The position numbers and the translations under genes are program-made. 64,000 nucleotides of DNA from Micromonospora arida (lineage in GTDB: Bacteria > Actinomycetota > Actinomycetes > Mycobacteriales > Micromonosporaceae): positions 1-64,000 of the forward strand of contig NZ_QGSY01000340.1 of assembly GCF_003857035.1 (NCBI RefSeq), in the 5' to 3' direction. The notes beneath the pieces are model-generated. The model ran no database searches and was not told where the DNA came from. It saw only the letters and a program-made list of their open reading frames with translations. Numbering within the stretch: position 1 is the first letter of the stretch; every line of letters starts with the position of its first letter. Below are positions 43,771 through 52,081 of this stretch, one piece after another.

Positions 43771-44643
43771 TCAGCCCGAAGCGACCTCGGTCACCCCCTC
43801 GGCGACGATCCGCTCGTACGCCTCGACGCTGGTGCTGAAAGCGCCGAGTTGGACGGTCTTGTGGGTGCCGTGAAAATCCGAGGAGCCGGTGACGAGCAGA
43901 CCCAGCTCGGCGGCGAGCGCCCGCACGTGTTCCCGCTCGGCCGGGCTGTGGTCCTCGTGGTCCGTTTCGAGCCCGGCGAGCCCGGCGGCGGCCAACTCGG
44001 CGATCAGCTCGTCGGGCACCACCCGGCCACGTCGGGTGGCTCGCGGGTGGGCGAAGACCGGCACACCCCCCGCCTCCCGGACCAGTCGAACGGCCCGGAA
44101 CACGTCGATGTCCTCCTTGGGCAGCCGGTACCGCTCGCCCAGCCAGTCCGGGCCGAACGCCTCCCGGACGCTGTCGACCAGGCCGGCGCGGATGAGTGCC
44201 TGCGCGATGTGCGGACGTCCCACGGTGCCGCCACCCGCGCCGGCCAGGATGTCCGGCCAGTTCACGTCGATGCCGTCGGCCTGCAGGAGGCCGACCATCC
44301 GTTCGCCACGCTCTTCCCGGGCGGCCCGGACCCGCGCCAGCTCGGCCACCAGCTCCGGGTGGTCCGGGTCGAACAGGTACGCGAGCAGGTGCAGCGGCAC
44401 CGCCGGCTGCGCGCCGGACCAGCGACACGACAACTCGGCACCCCGGATCAGACGCAGACCTGGCGGCAGCGCGCCCACGGCCGGCGCCCAGCCGGCCGTG
44501 GTGTCGTGGTCGGTGATCGCCAGCACGTCCAGCCCGGCGTGAAAGGCCGCGCCGACCAGCTCGGCCGGGGTCAGCGTGCCGTCGCTGGCCGTCGAGTGGG
44601 CGTGCAGGTCGATCCGGGGGGCGGAGCCGGTACGCGAGGTCAC
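43771..44643 (-). CDS. PHP-domain phosphoesterase (YciV/RNase AM-like)
   Basis: A 290-residue PHP protein with metal ligands in DLHAHSTASDGT, AITDHDT, RGAELSC, FAHPRAT and SSDFHG. This set matches 3',5'-nucleotide bisphosphate phosphatases and RNase AM, which process pAp or the 5' end of rRNA. With cysQ elsewhere in the window, a second pAp-degrading activity is possible. Start is a GTG at 44643. Confidence 0.87.
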   Translation of the reverse strand: MTSRTGSAPRIDLHAHSTASDGTLTPAELVGAAFHAGLDVLAITDHDTTAGWAPAVGALPPGLRLIRGAELSCRWSGAQPAVPLHLLAYLFDPDHPELVAELARVRAAREERGERMVGLLQADGIDVNWPDILAGAGGGTVGRPHIAQALIRAGLVDSVREAFGPDWLGERYRLPKEDIDVFRAVRLVREAGGVPVFAHPRATRRGRVVPDELIAELAAAGLAGLETDHEDHSPAEREHVRALAAELGLLVTGSSDFHGTHKTVQLGAFSTSVEAYERIVAEGVTEVASG

Positions 44644-44696
44644 CGCCCGACGTTACCGAGGAAACAGCGAGCCCGGCTCACATGGGCCACCCGGGG

Positions 44697-45959
44697 TCAG
44701 AAGCCCTGCACCAGGATCGGCCGCTCTCCGGCTGGCACGCCGGGCACCGCAGCGGGGCTGGCGGGCTTACCCGCCCACACCCGGCCGACGTCGACCCGGA
44801 CCAGCTCGCCGGTGCCGTCGAGGTAGGAGGCCTCGGTCTCGTCGCTCCACACGACCGCACCGGTCATCGGCGGCCCGGCCGCAACGGCTGTCGCACCCGG
44901 CCCGAGCCGCTGCAGGTCGACCAGCAGGGACCGATCGGCCGTGCCGCTCTCACCGTTGACCAGCAGCCACCGCCCGTCCGGCGAGACCCCACCGATGCCG
45001 TCCCGGCCCAGGTCTGGACCGCAGCCGGTGCGTACCGGGTCCAGACGACGCGTCGGGGTGAGGATGGCGAGGCAGGTCCGGCCCGGATCGGTCGTGGTGA
45101 CCTGACCGACGAGCCGTCCGTCGGGCAGCCGCCCGTAGACGTTGAGGCTCTTCCGGTCGAGGGCCTCGGGCAACGGTCCCGCACCGGGCCGCCAGAGGGT
45201 GTGACCGGCGCTGGCCGGGTCGAGTCGGACCAGCACGCTGTCATCGACGAACCGGACAGGCTCCGCCGTCGCCGGAACCGGGGTGCGCACCGCCCCGATG
45301 AGTTGGGTGCCGACCACGCCCGCCACCAGGAGATCGTCCCCGTCGCGCCAGGCCACCTGGAGGCTGTCCGGGGCCAGGACGATCGCGCCGGCACCGGCCA
45401 GCAGCACCTGCACCAGGCCGTCGTCCTGCACCACCCACAGGGAGCGTCCTGCTGTGCTCGGCGCGCCGACCACCAGCCAACCGCCGCCGCTGGGCAGCGG
45501 CTGGACGTGTTCGGCCGGCCCGACATCGGGCAGCACCAGCCGCCGTCCGTCGGCGCTGACCAACGTCTCGCTGAAGATGAGGGAGGTCGACGTCTTGGGC
45601 GAGGGGGCCGAGCCGGGGACGCTGGCCGTCGGGAGCGGTCGGTTGGTCGGGTCCGGGTCGCCGATCACGACGATGGGTGAGCCGTCCCGCCTGGTCTCGG
45701 CACCGAGCTGGGCCATGCCGGCGCTGAGCAGCACGGTGGTGACCGCCGCGAGGGCGAGGCCGGCGGCGCTGCGTCGACGCCGGACACGGTTCGCGCGGCG
45801 GATGGCCTGGCCGGCCGGATCGACGCTCAGTGGGCGGGCAACGGCGACCTGGTGCGAGAGTGTCTCCCGCACCGCACCTTCCAGTTCGTCAGGCCGCACC
45901 TGGTATGAACGCTGCGGGCCGTCCGTCAGGTTGTCGCGCCGGCCCGGGAACTGACTCAC
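44697..45959 (-). CDS. Putative membrane-anchored anti-sigma-like beta-propeller
   Basis: A 420-residue protein. The cytoplasmic N-terminus (about 1-65, RPDELEGAVRETLSHQ, then an Arg-rich segment) precedes one helix (SAAGLALAAVTTVLLSAGMAQLG) and a large external domain of repeated beta-strands (VSPDGRWLLVNGESG, LPDGRLVGQV), propeller-like. It overlaps the upstream ECF sigma gene by an ATGA junction. I infer an anti-sigma or sensor role from the context; the N-terminus lacks a clear zinc-binding motif. Confidence 0.75.
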   Translation of the reverse strand: MSQFPGRRDNLTDGPQRSYQVRPDELEGAVRETLSHQVAVARPLSVDPAGQAIRRANRVRRRRSAAGLALAAVTTVLLSAGMAQLGAETRRDGSPIVVIGDPDPTNRPLPTASVPGSAPSPKTSTSLIFSETLVSADGRRLVLPDVGPAEHVQPLPSGGGWLVVGAPSTAGRSLWVVQDDGLVQVLLAGAGAIVLAPDSLQVAWRDGDDLLVAGVVGTQLIGAVRTPVPATAEPVRFVDDSVLVRLDPASAGHTLWRPGAGPLPEALDRKSLNVYGRLPDGRLVGQVTTTDPGRTCLAILTPTRRLDPVRTGCGPDLGRDGIGGVSPDGRWLLVNGESGTADRSLLVDLQRLGPGATAVAAGPPMTGAVVWSDETEASYLDGTGELVRVDVGRVWAGKPASPAAVPGVPAGERPILVQGF

Positions 45960-46738
45960 TGCTGTTCCCCGGAGCCCGTGCCGACGGGCACGGCCGCCGG
46001 GGCGGTGGGCAGCACGACCTGCGGGGTGATCGCACGCGGAACGGCGGGGCGCGGCGCGGCCGGGCGGGGCGCGGGTCGGCCAGCCGCCCGTTCGGGACGG
46101 GGTGTGGCAGCGGCACCGGTCGCCGGGACTCGCCCGGTCCGGGAACCCGAGCCCGTCGTCCGGCCGGCGGCACCGGTCGCGGCCCCTGCACCGGCGGCAG
46201 CGGCCGACCGACCGGCGATGCCGGCGGCGGCCGCGAGCTCCGGTGCGTCCGCGCCCAGTCGCCGACGCAGCGTGGCGAGCGCCCGGGACGCCTGGCTCTT
46301 CACCGTGCCCGGTGAAATGTCCAGCATCGCGGCGGTCTGCGCCTCCGACATGTCCTCGTAGTAGCGCAGCACCAGCACTGCCCGCTGCCGGTTGGGCAAC
46401 TCCCGCAGATGCCGCCAGAGCAGGTCACGGTCAAGTTGCTGCTCGATCTCGTCGACGCCGGCCCGTTCGGGCAGGACCTCGGTCGGGCGCTCGCCGTGCC
46501 AGCGCCGCCGCCACCAACTGGTCGACGTGTTGACCATCACACGCCGGGCGTACGGCTCGACCGCCTCGATTCCGCCGAGCCGCTTCCACGCGAGGTAGGT
46601 CTTGGTCAACGCCGTCTGGAGCAGATCCTCGGCCGTGGCCCAGTCGCCGGTGAGCAGGTAGGCGGTGCGTAGGAGCGCGGCGGAGCGGGCCGCGACGAAC
46701 TCGCGGAACTGCTCCTCCAACGAGTCCTTGCTCGCCAC
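45956..46738 (-). CDS. ECF RNA polymerase sigma factor, SigE family
   Basis: A 260-residue ECF sigma factor. Region 2 (EQFREFVAARSAALLRTAYLL, DWATAEDLLQTALTKTYLAW) and region 4 (LRELPNRQRAVLVLRYYEDM, then SPGTVKSQASRALATLRR) are complete within about 165 residues. The last ~95 residues are an Ala/Pro/Arg-rich disordered extension not found in minimal ECFs. The GTG at 46738 is preceded by GGAGGTGG. Its stop overlaps the membrane partner gene, typical of sigma/anti-sigma pairs. Confidence 0.9.
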   Translation of the reverse strand: MASKDSLEEQFREFVAARSAALLRTAYLLTGDWATAEDLLQTALTKTYLAWKRLGGIEAVEPYARRVMVNTSTSWWRRRWHGERPTEVLPERAGVDEIEQQLDRDLLWRHLRELPNRQRAVLVLRYYEDMSEAQTAAMLDISPGTVKSQASRALATLRRRLGADAPELAAAAGIAGRSAAAAGAGAATGAAGRTTGSGSRTGRVPATGAAATPRPERAAGRPAPRPAAPRPAVPRAITPQVVLPTAPAAVPVGTGSGEQQ

Positions 46739-46841
46739 CGCCCACCTCCACACCCCTGCCGTCCTGGCAGAGTGCCACGTCAGGGGCGCTCTGGTCCATG
46801 ACGAAAGGTGCGCACTTGCTCCGATGTTCGGTCGAAAACCT

Positions 46842-47717
46842 TCACGCCCCGTCGTCGGCCTTGGCCTCGTCGGCCTCCTTGCCGAGCCGCGCCTCGACGG
46901 CCTGAGGCTCGTACATCTCCTCGACGACACGCAGGTAGAGCTCGTTCGGGTTGGGCAGGTTCTTGATCTCGCGAAGCGCCTGCTCCTGGCCGGCGGACTC
47001 CAGCACGAAGGTGCCGTAGTTGAGCGCCCGGCCGGTCGGGGTCTGCTCGTACTTCATGTCGGTGACCCGGACCAGCGGCATCATCGCCACCTTGCGGGTG
47101 ACGATGCCGTTGACCACCATGACCCGCTTGTTGGTCAGGATGAACCGGTCATACCACCAGTCGGCGACCTTCCACGCCACCCAGCCCATCACCGCGAACC
47201 ACAGCAGCACGGCGATGGTGGTCAACGCGCCGACGTCCTGGCCGGCGAGGAAGCCGGAGAGGTAGCCGAGCACGAAGGTCGCCGCGACACCGATCAACAG
47301 CGGGTTGGTGAGGTGGATCCAGTGTCGCTTCCACTCGCCCCGATAGCGCTCGGTGGGGAAGAGGTAGCGAGCCACCAGCGAACTGGGCTCGTCTTCCAGG
47401 GGCAGCACCCGCCGAGGAGTCGAGCCGGTCGCGTCGGCGCGCAACCCGGCCAGCTCGTCCTCGGAGATCTGCGGCGGCTGGTAGCTGGCCTCCGGATCAC
47501 GGATCCACCCCCGACCGGAACGACCCTGGCCGGCATAGCCGGGCCCGTCGCCATAGCCGACGTCGTCCGAAAGGGACGGACCGTCGGACAGGCCGGGCCC
47601 GGCCCCGTAGCCCGGGCCGTCATCAGGCCCGATCCGCGGGATCGGCTCGGTGTCTCGCTCGCGACGTTCCCGGTCGGGGTCGTCCGGGTCGAAGGGTGGA
47701 CCGGAGGGGCTGCCCAT
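46842..47717 (-). CDS. Membrane bacterial-PH-domain protein
   Basis: A 291-residue protein. A disordered Asp/Gly/Pro-rich N-terminus (1-80) is followed by a region ending in EPSSLVARYLFPTERYRGEWK, two helices (PLLIGVAATFVLGYLSGF, LTTIAVLLWFAVMGWVAW), and a bPH2-like domain (DRFILTNKRVMVVNGIVTRKVAMMPLVRVTD). This is the common actinobacterial YdbT/DUF304-like architecture. It lies 6 bp downstream of a 52-residue membrane-protein gene. Confidence 0.85.
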   Translation of the reverse strand: MGSPSGPPFDPDDPDRERRERDTEPIPRIGPDDGPGYGAGPGLSDGPSLSDDVGYGDGPGYAGQGRSGRGWIRDPEASYQPPQISEDELAGLRADATGSTPRRVLPLEDEPSSLVARYLFPTERYRGEWKRHWIHLTNPLLIGVAATFVLGYLSGFLAGQDVGALTTIAVLLWFAVMGWVAWKVADWWYDRFILTNKRVMVVNGIVTRKVAMMPLVRVTDMKYEQTPTGRALNYGTFVLESAGQEQALREIKNLPNPNELYLRVVEEMYEPQAVEARLGKEADEAKADDGA

Positions 47718-47723
47718 CGGCGG

Positions 47724-47882
47724 CTAGGCGACGAGGCTGGTGAAGAAGTCGCCAAACCCCTGGGCGATATCCATGATCCCGCCGCCGAGCGACTTGAACA
47801 CGTCCGCCGCCGAGTTTGGCCGGTAGGCGACGAAGAAGATCAAGAATGCGATTCCGGCCCAGGTGAGGACCTTCTTGACCAT
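47724..47882 (-). CDS. 52-residue membrane protein upstream of the PH gene
   Basis: The frame starts at the ATG at 47882 (MVKKVLTWAGIAFLIFFVAY) and ends LVA at 47724. Residues 5-20 form a hydrophobic helix, and the rest includes GGGIMDIAQGFGDFFTSL, a second amphipathic segment. The start has weak GGCCCGCC context. Placement 6 bp from the PH gene suggests a two-gene unit. Similar short proteins are common beside this gene in actinobacteria, from recollection. Confidence 0.7.
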   Translation of the reverse strand: MVKKVLTWAGIAFLIFFVAYRPNSAADVFKSLGGGIMDIAQGFGDFFTSLVA

Positions 47883-47998
47883 GGCGGGCCATCCTCTCGC
47901 GCGGCGCCGGGTCCCATTACCGCAGCGGCACCCAGAGTATCAGTGTGGTGTCGTACAGTGAATATCTGCGTCCGTTCTCCGTCAATCCGGAAGAGTTG

Positions 47999-48688
47999 TC
48001 AAGCTCTACCGGGTAGATACGGGGACGGTGCGCCGTACACGAGCTCGGGCGGAGTCCACTCGGTCAGGTCGTGTAGCACGACGTCTTCCGCGAGCAGGTG
48101 ACCCGCACTCGCCGGCCAGGCTATCGCATGGAGCCACATTCCCCGAGCCTCGCCGGCGTACGCGCTTCGATCCGTTGGTGAATTCACCAACCACAGTGGA
48201 GTAGGGTGCCCGCCGACCTTGATCTTCGCCTGTCCGACGTGGTCAGGGTGACCCGACCCCGGGTCGGTCAGCGCGTCCACCAACTCCGGTCCCGGATCCG
48301 GGCCGGTCAGACCGGCGAGCCGGGTGCCCAGGCCGACACCGGGTTCCTCGGCCACGAAGACCAGATCGGCCGGACCACCACCCAGCGGCGCCGGGCCTGC
48401 GCAGGCCACCACTGTCGCCCGCACGCCCGTCCGGTCGTCCCCGGCGTACGCCACGCCGGTGAGTGTCCAACCGGGCGGCAGCGGCCACGGGCACCACAAC
48501 GGCGTCACCGGCGGGTCGCCGGTCGCGGTGATCCGTTCCACCACGCTCGCCACGATGTCCGCTCCGATGTGCTCGGGCACGTGCAACGGCGGCACCGGGC
48601 CGCAGCGCACACACCTCGAGTCGGTGTTCATCAGATCCGGCGCCCTTACCGGGCCCCCGCATCTCGGACAACTCACCGCGACACTCAC
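47999..48688 (-). CDS. Zinc-ribbon hypothetical protein
   Basis: A 229-residue soluble protein with an N-terminal two-knuckle ribbon: CPRCGG at about 7-12 and CVRCGP at about 26-31. It continues with a mixed domain including WCPWPLPPGWTLTGVAYAGDD and FVAEEPGVGLGTRLAGL. I recall this as a conserved actinobacterial family of unknown function (DUF6758-like, not verified). The GTG at 48688 has GGTGGGG upstream. Confidence 0.75.
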   Translation of the reverse strand: MSVAVSCPRCGGPVRAPDLMNTDSRCVRCGPVPPLHVPEHIGADIVASVVERITATGDPPVTPLWCPWPLPPGWTLTGVAYAGDDRTGVRATVVACAGPAPLGGGPADLVFVAEEPGVGLGTRLAGLTGPDPGPELVDALTDPGSGHPDHVGQAKIKVGGHPTPLWLVNSPTDRSAYAGEARGMWLHAIAWPASAGHLLAEDVVLHDLTEWTPPELVYGAPSPYLPGRA

Positions 48689-48755
48689 ATCCCCACCGTC
48701 TCCCCGGACCGTCGGCGCGTCAAGCCGGAACGTCCGATTCGGCACCGTACGTGGG

Positions 48756-49385
48756 TCAGTCCGGCGGCGTACCGGCGTGCGCACGGATCCAGGCGTGCAT
48801 GGCGATTCCGCTGGCCACGCCGGCGTTGATCGACCTCGTCGAGCCGTACTGGGCGATGGAGTAGAGCTGGTCGCAGGCGGCACGGGCCGGCGCGGAGAGG
48901 CCAGGCCCCTCCTGGCCGAACAGCAGCACGCAGTCCCGCGGCAGGGTGCCGGTCTCCAGCGGACGCGACCCGGGCAGGTTGTCGATGCCGAACACCGGTA
49001 GCTGCCGCTCGGCCGCCCAGGCGACGAACTCCTCGATCGTCTCGTGGTGCCGTACGTGCTGGTACCGATCGGTCACCATCGCGCCGCGTCGGTTCCACCG
49101 TCGCCGTCCGACGATGTGCACCTCGGCGGCGTTGAACGCGTTGGCGTTGCGCACCACAGTGCCGATGTTGAAGTCGTGCTGCCAGTTCTCGATCGCGACG
49201 TGGAAGCCGTGCCGGCGCCGGTCCAGGTCGGCGACGATCGCCTCGTGCCGCCAGTAGCGGTAGCGGTCGACGACGTTGCGCCGGTCCCCCTCCGCCAGCA
49301 GTTGCGGGTCGTAACGGCTGTCGTCCGGTGGGTCCCCCGGCCAGGGGCCCACGCCCACCTCGAGCTGGTCGTCGGTCACGGTCAT
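48756..49385 (-). CDS. SpoU/TrmH-family RNA 2'-O-methyltransferase
   Basis: A 209-residue SPOUT enzyme. The three SpoU motifs are clear: NIGTVVRNANAF, LLFGQEGPGLS and STRSINAGVASGIAMHAWI. The N-terminal portion is short and no added RNA-binding domain is seen. The RNA substrate cannot be predicted. The ATG at 49385 has no strong Shine-Dalgarno sequence. Confidence 0.9.
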   Translation of the reverse strand: MTVTDDQLEVGVGPWPGDPPDDSRYDPQLLAEGDRRNVVDRYRYWRHEAIVADLDRRRHGFHVAIENWQHDFNIGTVVRNANAFNAAEVHIVGRRRWNRRGAMVTDRYQHVRHHETIEEFVAWAAERQLPVFGIDNLPGSRPLETGTLPRDCVLLFGQEGPGLSAPARAACDQLYSIAQYGSTRSINAGVASGIAMHAWIRAHAGTPPD

Positions 49386-49430
49386 CAGAGGGTACGGACC
49401 GCGTCGGCGCCGGGCGCGGCGACCTGCCGG

Positions 49431-49946
49431 TCAGCCCAGGTCGAGGGCGGCACCGAGCCGGTCCAGGAAGCGCCGGTCCGCCGGGCTGGCCGGTGGGTCC
49501 ACCCGGCGCGCGCCGGTGCCGGGCACCGCGCGACAGACCCGGGCCGCGACCGACTGCACCCACTGGCGGTACGCGGCCGAGTCGGCGGGGTCGGCCCGTC
49601 GCCGGAGGACCCGGCTCGCCGCACGGCAGGCGGCCAGCAGGTCCACCAGGTCGGTGAGCCGCTCGGTGGGTTGCGGGGTGCCGTCGTGGCGGGCGTAGAT
49701 CGTGGCGACCACCGCCCGGACCAGGTCGCTGTCGGAGGCTCGGCCCGCGGCCACGGCATCCAGGCCGGCCAGGCCGGCCATCACTCCACGCTCCGTCCGC
49801 CCAGGACCGGGTGCCGCGGCGGCCACGAGAACCCGACCAGGCAGGCCAGTGAGCAGATCCCACTCGGCGGCGGAGTAGACAGCGGTGGTCAAGGGTGCGG
49901 CTCGGCGGCCGGCAGAGGACGGCTCTCCCGCTACGGAGTGGCTCAT
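49431..49946 (-). CDS. Hypothetical helical protein
   Basis: A 171-residue soluble protein from the ATG at 49946 (MSHSVAGEPSSAG) behind GGAGG. It is mostly Ala/Arg-rich helices, for example LTDLVDLLAACRAASRVLRR, with no motif I recognise. It lies 45 bp upstream of the methylase on the same strand and may be co-transcribed with it. The hairpin at 49983-50030 separates it from maoC. Confidence 0.65.
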   Translation of the reverse strand: MSHSVAGEPSSAGRRAAPLTTAVYSAAEWDLLTGLPGRVLVAAAAPGPGRTERGVMAGLAGLDAVAAGRASDSDLVRAVVATIYARHDGTPQPTERLTDLVDLLAACRAASRVLRRRADPADSAAYRQWVQSVAARVCRAVPGTGARRVDPPASPADRRFLDRLGAALDLG

Positions 49947-49982
49947 CGGAACCTCCGGCGTCAGCATATGCCCCGCGACGGG

Positions 49983-50030
49983 CACAGGACCCCTTCCCCA
50001 GCAGACCCGCGGTGGGGAAAGGGCCCTGTG
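49983..50030 (-). terminator. Hairpin downstream of the MaoC gene
   Basis: Positions 49983-50000 pair with 50013-50030 over 18 bases with one mismatch and one wobble (core CCTTCCCCA/TGGGGAAAGG), loop 12 nt. It begins 29 bp past the maoC stop on the minus strand. Confidence 0.7.
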
Positions 50031-50059
50031 TTCGTCGACGGTCGAGCCCGCCGCGACTG

Positions 50060-50575
50060 TCAGCGCGGCTCGGGGAAGCTGGGCCGCTCCGGATCCACTC
50101 CGTCGGGCACCGCGGCGGCCGCGTACTCCCGCTTGGGAACCATGACCTTGCGTCGGAAGACGCAGACCATCGTGCCGTCCTGGTTGTAGCCGCGGGTCTC
50201 CACCGACACCACGCCCCGGTCGGGTTTCGAGCCGGACTCACGCTTGTCCAGCACCGTGGTCTCGCCGTAGATGGTGTCGCCGTGGAAGGTCGGCGCGACG
50301 TGCCGCAGCGACTCGACCTCCAGGTTGGCGATCGCCTTGCCACTCACATCGGGTACGGACATGCCGAGCAGCAGCGAGTAGATGTAGTTGCCGACCACGA
50401 CGTTGCGCTTGAACTGGCTGGCCGTCGCGGCGTAGTGCGCGTCCATGTGCAGCGGGTGGTGGTTCATGGTGAGCAGGCAGAAGAGGTGATCGTCGTACTC
50501 GGTGACGGTCTTGCCCGGCCAGTGCCGGTAGACCGCGCCGACCTCGAACTCCTCGTAGTAGCGACCGAACTGCAT
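50060..50575 (-). CDS. MaoC-family enoyl-CoA hydratase (mesaconyl-CoA hydratase-like)
   Basis: A 171-residue hot-dog-fold hydratase. Key blocks are KTVTEYDDHLFCLLTMNHHPLH, containing the catalytic Asp/His pair, and NYIYSLLLGMSV plus HVAPTFHGDTIYGET. The length and sequence style match the single-domain MaoC protein found with the ethylmalonyl-CoA genes of Streptomyces. That link is established for the family and inferred here. The ATG at 50575 has AAGGGA upstream. A palindrome at 50618-50637 recurs before the CoA-ester lyase gene. Confidence 0.85.
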   Translation of the reverse strand: MQFGRYYEEFEVGAVYRHWPGKTVTEYDDHLFCLLTMNHHPLHMDAHYAATASQFKRNVVVGNYIYSLLLGMSVPDVSGKAIANLEVESLRHVAPTFHGDTIYGETTVLDKRESGSKPDRGVVSVETRGYNQDGTMVCVFRRKVMVPKREYAAAAVPDGVDPERPSFPEPR

Positions 50576-50617
50576 GCTGGTCCCTTCGACGGGCGGCGAT
50601 GGAGTTCGGCACAGCAT

Positions 50618-50637
50618 GCCTTACCGATGGTTAAGGC
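50618..50637 (-). promoter_or_regulatory. Palindrome upstream of the MaoC gene
   Basis: GCCTTACCGATGGTTAAGGC lies 43-62 bp before the MaoC start. Outer arms GCCTTA/TAAGGC are perfect. A related 20-mer lies before the CoA-ester lyase gene at 59705-59724, sharing CCTTAAC-N-ATC-N3-AAGG in one orientation. This indicates a common regulator. Confidence 0.55.
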
Positions 50638-51057
50638 GACCGGCGGGGCGCGACGGCGGCGGAAATGTCACACCGGTCACTCGCCTGGGGGGAGACGCAA
50701 TGAGCGGCGGGGCCCTCCCCGGCACCCGCCGCCCACGCTCTGATGTGAGGAATTCTGCCCTACGCCTGCGTAGGTTCAACAGAGATCGCGGTCACATTTA
50801 TCTTTTTGTAACACTACTGTGAGTGACGAAGCGGAGGTTGATCAGCGATCTCTGCAGGCCGGATACCTCCTTGTCAAGGCCCAAGTTACCGATTCGTAGC
50901 GCTCAATCGCGTGGATCTCCCTGGAAACGCTCCCATCACCGCAGGTCACGCAAGTGCGTCATGCACTTGCGTTCCGCAGGTCGGGTGTGAACAGATGCGC
51001 ATCGATGACCTGCGGCACCCCCCGGCAGCCCCGGGCACGTTTCGTGCCCCACCGCCC
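50638..51057. other. Gene-free interval with inverted repeats
   Basis: No convincing gene is seen. An unusually AT-rich patch lies at about 50785-50825. It is flanked by AGAGATCGC near 50782 and GCGATCTCT near 50845, a 9-bp inverted repeat. A second perfect repeat has arms ACGCAAGTGC (50948-50957) and GCACTTGCGT (50963-50972) with a 5-nt loop. These may be regulatory for trxA or encode a small RNA, but nothing decides this. Confidence 0.5.
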
Positions 51058-51084
51058 GGGAATTCGATACGGTCAGCCCTGGTT
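51058..51084 (+). promoter_or_regulatory. SigR-type promoter of trxA
   Basis: GGGAAT at 51058-51063, an 18-nt spacer and GTT at 51082-51084 match the published consensus of the disulfide-stress sigma factor SigR/SigH (GGGAAT-N18-GTT) exactly. It ends 39 bp before the trxA ATG, leaving a short 5' leader with GGAGAG. Thioredoxin genes are classical SigR targets. Confidence 0.8.
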
Positions 51085-51123
51085 CTACGGGACGTAGATA
51101 AACCGCGGTGATCGGAGAGTGCA

Positions 51124-51486
51124 ATGGCAACCGTTGAGCTGACCTCGACGAACTTCGACGAGGTGACCGGCAACGACGGCATCGTCCTGGTCGACTTCTG
51201 GGCCGACTGGTGTGGTCCGTGCAAGCGGTTCGCCCCGGTCTACGAGCGCTCCTCGGAGAAGCACCAGAACATCGTCTTCGGCAAGGTCGACACGGAGGCT
51301 CAGCAGGAGCTGGGCGCGAAGTTCGACATTCGGTCGATCCCGACGATCATGGCGATCCGTGACGGCGTCATCGTCTTCGCCCAGCCGGGCGCCCTTCCCG
51401 AGTCCGCGCTGGAGAACCTGATCGAGCAGGTCGAAGCGCTGGACATGGACGACGTCCGCAAGCAGCTGGCCGAGCACAACCACTGA
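51124..51486 (+). CDS. trxA: Thioredoxin
   Basis: A 120-residue thioredoxin with the active site WCGPC at 29-33 and the cis-Pro motif SIPTI. It reduces protein disulfides using thioredoxin reductase. The ATG has GGAGAGTGCA upstream. The promoter at 51058 indicates induction by thiol oxidation. It is a single-gene unit, closed by the hairpin at 51509-51535. The C-terminus (about 105-120) is slightly longer than in E. coli TrxA. Confidence 0.96.
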   Translation: MATVELTSTNFDEVTGNDGIVLVDFWADWCGPCKRFAPVYERSSEKHQNIVFGKVDTEAQQELGAKFDIRSIPTIMAIRDGVIVFAQPGALPESALENLIEQVEALDMDDVRKQLAEHNH

Positions 51487-51508
51487 GTCGTTCCCACGAC
51501 GACACGCG

Positions 51509-51535
51509 AGGCCGGGCCCGATGCGGGCCCGGCCT
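51509..51535 (+). terminator. Hairpin terminator after trxA
   Basis: AGGCCGGGCCCG (51509-51520) pairs exactly with CGGGCCCGGCCT (51524-51535) around ATG, 23 bp past the trxA stop, followed by TCGTCGT. Confidence 0.85.
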
Positions 51536-51640
51536 TCGTCGTACCCCCACCGACTCCCACATGATCACCTGCCTGGTCAGGCCGAACTGGCCGTCGGAGG
51601 GACCCGAGGCCGTCGGTACATCCCGTATCGTCACGACCCG

Positions 51641-52081
51641 ATGGAGAACCTGACCACCCGCGGGCGCGTGACCCGGCTGGGCGCGACCGCACTCGGCCTC
51701 GTCCTGCTCGTCGTCGGCACCTTCTGGGGCAGCGACGACGATTTCCCGTTCGGCCCGTTCCGGATGTACTCCACCTCCAACCCGCCGAACGCACCCGCAC
51801 CCGACACCCGCGTCGAGGGGGTGAACAGTTCCGGGGCGGTGGTCGACCTCGACCAGAACGCGACAGGCATCCGCCGCGCCGAGATCGAGGGTCAGCAGGC
51901 CCGATACGCCGCCGACCCGACGCTGCTCACCGAGGTCGCCGACGCGTACGCCGAACGCCACCCGGACGCCCCCGCGCTGGTCGAGGTCCGCATCGTCATC
52001 CGCTGGCACGGCATCCGCGCCGGCCGACCGACCGGTCAACACACCGACCAGACCGTCGTCCGCTGGCAGGCCACCCGATGA
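51641..52081 (+). CDS. Signal-anchored small protein
   Basis: A 146-residue protein with one N-terminal helix (LGATALGLVLLVVGTFW) followed by an extracellular FGPFRMYS segment and a basic/acidic C-terminal domain. The ATG at 51641 has no ribosome site; TATCGT lies at 51626-51631, nine bases upstream, suggesting a leaderless transcript. It overlaps the next gene by ATGA, so the two are coupled. The function is unknown. Confidence 0.7.
   Translation: MENLTTRGRVTRLGATALGLVLLVVGTFWGSDDDFPFGPFRMYSTSNPPNAPAPDTRVEGVNSSGAVVDLDQNATGIRRAEIEGQQARYAADPTLLTEVADAYAERHPDAPALVEVRIVIRWHGIRAGRPTGQHTDQTVVRWQATR

Noticed and set aside
50638..51057. A protein-coding gene or riboswitch upstream of trxA
   Set aside because: Frames are short and stop-interrupted, and I cannot fold a known riboswitch class; only inverted repeats are supported.
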